A stretch of 64,000 nucleotides of DNA from Symbiodinium microadriaticum. Its lineage: Eukaryota > Sar > Dinophyceae > Suessiales > Symbiodiniaceae. The stretch spans positions 187,594 through 251,593 of the forward strand of contig LSRX01000078.1 of NCBI GenBank assembly GCA_001939145.1, read 5' to 3'. Under the pieces are notes generated by a model, which saw only the letters and a list, made by a program, of their open reading frames with translations, made no database searches and was not told the origin of the DNA. Numbering within the stretch: position 1 is the first letter of the stretch; each line of letters starts with the position of its first letter. Positions 60,368 through 64,000 of the stretch are shown one piece after another. Made by a program: the position numbers and the translations under genes.

Positions 60368-60526
60368 ATGTCGCTGTTGCCGATACTTTTGATGATGGTC
60401 GTCATTGTCGTCCGGTGGCTGGCTTTGATGATGTTGTCTCAATATGCGTTCTCGAATCCCCAAAACCCTAAAAACGCAAAACCAGAAAACAAAAACTACA
60501 AAAGGGACAAAACCTCAAAACCCTAA
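60368..60526 (+). CDS. candidate signal/anchor exon, 52 aa frame
   Basis: MSLLPILLMMVVIVVRWLAL then MMLSQYAFSNPQ; after that A-rich, probably intron. Confidence 0.4.
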   Translation: MSLLPILLMMVVIVVRWLALMMLSQYAFSNPQNPKNAKPENKNYKRDKTSKP

Positions 60527-60562
60527 AAACCCCAAACAAAAAACAAAAAGGACTATGGAACA

Positions 60563-60660
60563 CGGGAGTCTCTCGGAATCTGCGACGGTTCGGCTCAGCC
60601 CGAAGTTGGCGAGCCAGTTGTTATGCTCACGTCGGAGCTTGCTGGAAGCACCAAGGATTT
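60563..60660 (+). CDS. candidate exon
   Basis: RESLGICDGSAQPEVGEPVV then MLTSELAGSTKD, followed by TTTAGGG text. Confidence 0.55.
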
Positions 60661-60692
60661 AGGGCTTAGGTTTTAGGGTTTAGGGCCGTTTA

Positions 60693-60796
60693 CTTAGTTC
60701 TCCAATACTCAACCTTTAACCTTTTTCGGGTTCTCATAGTTTAGTAGTAGTCTGGAAGTTTAACCTTTTATTTCCCTGGTTTATTGGGGAAGTCAG
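60693..60796. mobile_element. hairpin family P, copy 2 (no nested insert)
   Basis: CTTAGTTCTCCAATACTCAA ... TTATTGGGGAAGTCAG. Serves as the empty site for the I element at 29439. Confidence 0.8.
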
Positions 60797-60852
60797 CTTA
60801 ACCATAAAATAAGTCAACACAAAAAGGACTACAATTAAGGGCCTAAGTCTAG

Positions 60853-60987
60853 AACACCATCAGGCATGGCACCGACGTGATCAGTCGATGTTGTGATGCG
60901 GGAGATAGAAAGAAGGGAGGGGTTGAGGATTGTAGGGACGCTTCTCTTCTGCCCATGATGGACGGATCCGCATATAGCATGCACTAA
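60853..60987 (+). CDS. candidate terminal exon, 44 codons
   Basis: Preceded by AAGTCTAG; NTIRHGTDVISRCCDAGDRK, KGGVEDCRDASLLPMMDGSA, YSMH to TAA. Confidence 0.55.
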   Translation, partial: NTIRHGTDVISRCCDAGDRKKGGVEDCRDASLLPMMDGSAYSMH

Positions 60988-61003
60988 ACCCTAAACCCAC
61001 CAG

Positions 61004-61205
61004 AACCATGGCCAAAGAACTGTAGTGCAGTGTGGCCATCGTATGAGTATACCCTAACCCCCCAGGTGCCTACTATGAAGGGTACTAGATCCCCTAGGGC
61101 CCTATATAGTAGGTACCTGGAGGGTTAGGGATATCTAACGAAGCAAGACTGGCAGACGTTTTGATTCACAACCCGTTCCCCGATATGAGTGAGATGAAGG
61201 CATAA
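61004..61205 (+). CDS. terminal exon split by hairpin J (61004-61051, 61134-61205)
   Basis: Acceptor CCCACCAG; NHGQRTVVQCGHRMSI, element J, SNEARLADVLIHNPFPDMSE then MKA and TAA. Removing J and one ATA joins the two parts in frame. Confidence 0.55.
61052..61130. mobile_element. hairpin family J (inside coding frame)
   Basis: Ends CCCTAACCCCCCAGGTGCC and inverse; perfect ATA flanks (61049-61051, 61131-61133). Confidence 0.85.
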
Positions 61206-61474
61206 TCATATTGGAGACTCTAAGAACACCTGGGCATGCTCTCGGAGAAGTTTACACATGCTATCTTAGATACTCGTTGTACTTATGCATGAAAACGTTC
61301 AAAAAACATAGCCATCATGGAAGTAATGAAACCATAGACCTAGACCTATGGTCAATCACCGGCCTTTTGGGCCGGAATGTTTTGGCCGAAGGGTTCGGAA
61401 GCCCAAAGCTATCTTCCCGAGACCGGATCGCAGAGGGCTATGGTTCTGAGTGGGGTTTTGGGTTTAGGGAGTAG
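61193..61474 (+). CDS. candidate exon or ORF, about 94 codons
   Basis: ILETLRTPGHALGEVYTCYL, KTFKKHSHHGSNETIDLDLW, RNVLAEGFGSPKLSSRDRIA, ending in TTTAGGG text. Overlaps the end of the previous exon by a few bases in another frame. Confidence 0.5.
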   Translation, partial: DEGIIILETLRTPGHALGEVYTCYLRYSLYLCMKTFKKHSHHGSNETIDLDLWSITGLLGRNVLAEGFGSPKLSSRDRIAEGYGSEWGFGFRE

Positions 61475-61580
61475 GGTATAGGGTTTAGGTTTAGGGTCTA
61501 GGGTTTAGGGTCTAGGGTTTAGGGTTTAGGGTCTAGGGGTTTAGGGTTTAGGGTTTAGGGTTGAATTGTTTATGGTTTAG
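61450..61580. repeat. TTTAGGG tract
   Basis: About 130 bases of TTTAGGG and GTCTAGGG units. Confidence 0.9.
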
Positions 61581-61761
61581 GGTAGTTGGTGCGTGGCAGA
61601 CAAGAGGAGTTGGTCTTTGGGGCAAAAGCCCAAAGCCTTCAACCCTTAGCCTAGATTAGGGTTTAGGGTTTAGGGCCAATAGACGACCACTTAGTTTCCT
61701 TGCTGGGGGTTACTGTGTTTGATTGAGAGAGAAGAGGTTTAATTATCCCAGAATCCTCAAG

Positions 61762-61827
61762 AGTAATTTGGGGGCAACACAAATGAAAGCAGCTAGCTCG
61801 CAGGAGAGGTGGGATCAGAGGATGTAG
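61762..61827 (+). CDS. candidate exon
   Basis: Acceptor CCTCAAG; SNLGATQMKAASSQERWDQR then M and TAG. Confidence 0.4.
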   Translation, partial: SNLGATQMKAASSQERWDQRM

Positions 61828-61927
61828 CTTTTAAGACCCCTTCCACCCTCAACCCTTGAACCCTTCAACCCTAAACCCTCTCAAACTCGAACCCTAAACC
61901 GTCCAACCCTAAACTCCTGTGCCTCAG

Positions 61928-62024
61928 CCGAAGGCGGATCTCTCCTCGCGGGCTCTCAGCGACTCTTTCAAGTTGCCTCCCTCTCTCTCCAGCGACCCAG
62001 CGCGAGCGTCATGGCCAGGACTGA
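61928..62024 (+). CDS. candidate exon
   Basis: Acceptor GCCTCAG; EGGSLLAGSQRLFQVASLSL then QRPSASVMART. Confidence 0.5.
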
Positions 62025-62062
62025 ACCCCCGACCCTAAGACCCGCACCCCGTTCCAAAGCCC

Positions 62063-62128
62063 AAGACACGACTTGAAGCACGATCCTCTATGAACCCCTT
62101 CAATCTTACGGTTCTGCGGGTTACTTGA
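62063..62128 (+). CDS. candidate exon
   Basis: KTRLEARSSMNPFNLTVLRV then T and TGA. Confidence 0.4.
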   Translation, partial: KTRLEARSSMNPFNLTVLRVT

Positions 62129-62225
62129 ATCATGAGTTCTGCAAGGGCTCATTGCTATAAAGGCTACCATATGCATATACGGGTTTAGGCTGAGGTTTGG
62201 GGTTTTGGGCGAGTTTAGGGGGGGG

Positions 62226-62387
62226 CAGGAACAGGGTAAAGGCTTAAAGCCTGAAGAACTGGCAGTATTCTTCCTTAGGGTTCCTGGCCACAACCGTGGC
62301 TTATTGTGTGAAATGCGCAGTACTACCCCGGAATACTATTCTATTAATTTATTACCGCCCATTTTTAAACCTGAACCCTATGGTTGA
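62226..62387 (+). CDS. candidate terminal exon, 53 codons
   Basis: QEQGKGLKPEELAVFFLRVP, GHNRGLLCEMRSTTPEYYSI to TGA. Confidence 0.55.
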   Translation, partial: QEQGKGLKPEELAVFFLRVPGHNRGLLCEMRSTTPEYYSINLLPPIFKPEPYG

Positions 62388-62447
62388 AGGTGTTTTTGGG
62401 TTTTTTCCGTGATTTTCCGGGAGGATCGTCGCCCGAGTTCGTTTCAG

Positions 62448-62498
62448 TTTCCTGGAGTTCTTCGAGGAGGCTGAGGACGCAGTTGCCTCCGGCTCAAG
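62448..62498 (+). CDS. candidate exon
   Basis: Acceptor GTTTCAG; FLEFFEEAEDAVASGS. Acidic helix-like. Confidence 0.45.
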
Positions 62499-62642
62499 GA
62501 CCTTAGGGGTTTATGGTTTAGGGTTTAGGGTTGTGGAGGTGGATCTTTGCATACAGAGGTCTGAAAAGGTTTGTAAGAGTAGTTCCTTGCAGCCCTTATT
62601 GAGTTTTGTTAGTATGATATACCCCAAAACTCCAAACTACAC

Positions 62643-62745
62643 TTGTTCTCGAGGCCCCTTTGCCCTCTCTTTCGAAGTTCGGATGGTTCTCTGGGTGTGG
62701 GTGCCTCTTTGGATCACTACGACACCATTAGACCAAGGACCGTGA
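62643..62745 (+). CDS. candidate exon
   Basis: PFALSFEVRMVLWVWVPLWI then TTTPLDQGP and TGA, just 3' of a diverged G hairpin. Confidence 0.4.
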
Positions 62746-62864
62746 GAAATCCTAGTCTCAAGATCTCCTCTTGATATGGTTATTATAGGTTTATAGGGTT
62801 CAGGGTGTACGGGTTTAGGGTTTAGGGTTTAGGTATGTTGGGTTCGGTGTCTGAGGGGCTATAG

Positions 62865-63047
62865 TTTTTCGCGGTTCAATCATTGCGGTTGCCTGGAGGT
62901 TGGCCTGGTCCTGGAAGTGTCGGGTCTGTAAATGTAAACGAGCAGAATTCCGCGGGGTGTAGGTTGACTGTCAAGGTGTACCCTCAATGTGAGCCCCAAG
63001 GTTACAATGCAGCCATAACCCAGAGGTCTTGCCTTCACCTAGAATAA
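62865..63047 (+). CDS. candidate exon, extracellular type
   Basis: Acceptor GGCTATAG; SVNVNEQNSAGCRLTVKVYP, QCEPQGYNAAITQRSCLHLE to TAA. Gly/Pro-rich start, four Cys. Confidence 0.55.
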   Translation, partial: FFAVQSLRLPGGWPGPGSVGSVNVNEQNSAGCRLTVKVYPQCEPQGYNAAITQRSCLHLE

Positions 63048-63055
63048 GCTAAATG

Positions 63056-63170
63056 CTTCCACGGCCTGAACGACTGGTCCCTGGGCTGCAGTTCCTTAGT
63101 TTCAGGCCTCCCATCTTACCCTGCAGCCTCATTTGAGGGGGCCTCTGCACTGGATATCCTGCATCACTAG
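63056..63170 (+). CDS. candidate exon, same frame as previous
   Basis: KCFHGLNDWSLGCSSLVSGL, PSYPAASFEGASALDILHH to TAG. Separated from the previous frame only by a TAA. Confidence 0.5.
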
Positions 63171-63257
63171 GTCGCTAGGGCTCACAATTGGCGTTGAAGG
63201 TCGACCCAGGCCATTTACGGGTTTAGGGGTCAGGGGTTTGGGGGTTTGAGGAACAGT

Positions 63258-63433
63258 TTAGGGCTTGCAAGACTATATTACATAAAGGACCGGCGAAGCT
63301 TCACAGGTACTTAAAGGATCGCATGGGATCGAGCAATTACTTAAGTGAAAAAACCGGTTTCCCTCGACTCTCCTCCTTTGTTGCATCAGCTTCAATCCGA
63401 TTAGCAAGTCCCCCGCGGCTTGAAGAAGAATAG
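63258..63433 (+). CDS. candidate exon, 57 codons
   Basis: TILHKGPAKLHRYLKDRMGS, NYLSEKTGFPRLSSFVASAS, IRLASPPRLEEE and TAG. An antisense frame overlaps but looks poorer. Confidence 0.5.
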
Positions 63434-63658
63434 AACTAGTTATGCAGTTATACCATACCATGCCCTCCGATACCCTCCCGTGCATTTTTTGTCAGGTCAT
63501 TTTGTTCTACCACATGTGAAAAAAAACTTTTAAGGACCTCTACAACAAAGAAGGCGCAACCTTTTTCAAGCCGCTATAGATATCCACAGAACGACCCCCG
63601 CAGGCTAAACACTGATCCCTTATCCCTAAACCAATACCAATGCTGTGCACCCAACATA

Positions 63659-63767
63659 CCCAGAGAACCCAATACCCCTTAATTAAGGAATCTACCTCAA
63701 ATCATATTACTAAGGCCCCTATAATTTAAGGTACGATTCCTTAGTTAAGGGGTATGGGTTCTCTGGG
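63659..63767. mobile_element. hairpin element family B, copy 4
   Basis: Ends CCCAGAGAACCCAATACCCC and inverse; TA flanks. Confidence 0.9.
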
Positions 63768-63842
63768 TAGGCAATCTGCTCGTTCTTCCTGCCCTAAACC
63801 CTAAACCCCAAACCCTAAACCCTAAACCTTTTCTTCCTGTAG

Positions 63843-63905
63843 GATCCGGGCTTTCAGTGCACCACCGCTCCGATCTGCGACTGTGCCTTCATGCGCGGAG
63901 GCCTT
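63843..63905 (+). CDS. candidate exon, Cys-rich
   Basis: Acceptor TTCCTGTAG after a CCCTAAA tract; DPGFQCTTAPICDCAFMRGG. Confidence 0.55.
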
Positions 63906-64000
63906 ATAGTAGCCCTTATAAAACCCTTTATAAGGAACCCTTTAAAGGAACCCCCAAAACCCAGACGTATGGTTTAGGGTTTGGGGCTTAGGGATTGGAG

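Noticed and set aside
1-64000. tRNA, rRNA, CRISPR, bacterial operon or viral genes
   Set aside because: No cloverleaf, rRNA-like block, spacer array, ribosome-binding-site-led operon or viral protein motif was recognised by eye. A tRNAscan and Rfam search would be needed to exclude small RNAs.
1-64000. Naming a genus
   Set aside because: Telomere type, splice sites and spliced-leader relict point to dinoflagellates or close relatives, but nothing here separates genera without database searches.

Overview
The window looks like nuclear DNA of a dinoflagellate or a close alveolate relative. The evidence is plant-type telomeric repeat (TTTAGGG/CCCTAAA) scattered in dozens of short interstitial tracts, short exons in a sea of repeats, GC and GA 5' splice sites beside GT, an 11-base match to the dinoflagellate spliced leader 5' of a gene, and secreted proteins with Thr-rich linkers. 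I cannot name the species. There is no operon, tRNA, rRNA, CRISPR array or recognisable virus.

Three layers are interleaved. (1) Coding islands of about 50-350 bases, nearly all on the + strand. Two genes are well supported: a multi-exon gene for a secreted Cys-rich repeat protein (27934-31459) and a two-exon gene for a secreted, possibly GPI-anchored Cys-rich protein (48422-49510). The other islands are exon candidates read by eye from open frames, codon-like composition, acceptors (YAG) and donors (GTAAGT, GTGAGT, GTATGT, GCAAGT). Which islands belong to one gene is mostly unknown. (2) Interstitial telomere-like tracts. (3) More than a dozen families of 80-120-base hairpin elements with perfect or near-perfect terminal inverted repeats, most present 2-6 times here. 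I label them A to Q.

The main finding is how layers 1 and 3 interact. In about ten places a hairpin sits inside a coding island, flanked by a 2-4-base direct repeat, and removing the element plus one repeat copy restores an open frame. The clearest cases are at 7747-7849, 8072-8180, 16762-16862, 29415-29614, 40663-40779 and 61052-61130. At 29415-29614 the element behaves as an ordinary GT-AG introner. Families C, D and J cannot be removed by GT-AG splicing at their boundaries, so they need unusual splicing, DNA-level excision, or the hosts are pseudogenes. Nested insertions and paralogous empty sites show that the elements move.

Layout: 0-12 kb telomeric tracts, families A, B, C, Q and a three-element gene at 7.4-8.2 kb; 13.7-15.8 kb a duplicated gene segment, one copy broken by telomeric DNA; 16-26 kb exon islands and a TATG/CTATG microsatellite cluster; 27.9-32.2 kb secreted repeat protein; 33-37 kb microsatellites, including 1.1 kb of AGT/AGC; 37-48 kb many islands and a tubulin-like exon; 48.4-50.1 kb secreted protein and a following gene; 51-64 kb dense islands with D, G, J, P and B elements. 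Sequence gaps lie at 20198, 22414-22422 and 45100-45186.
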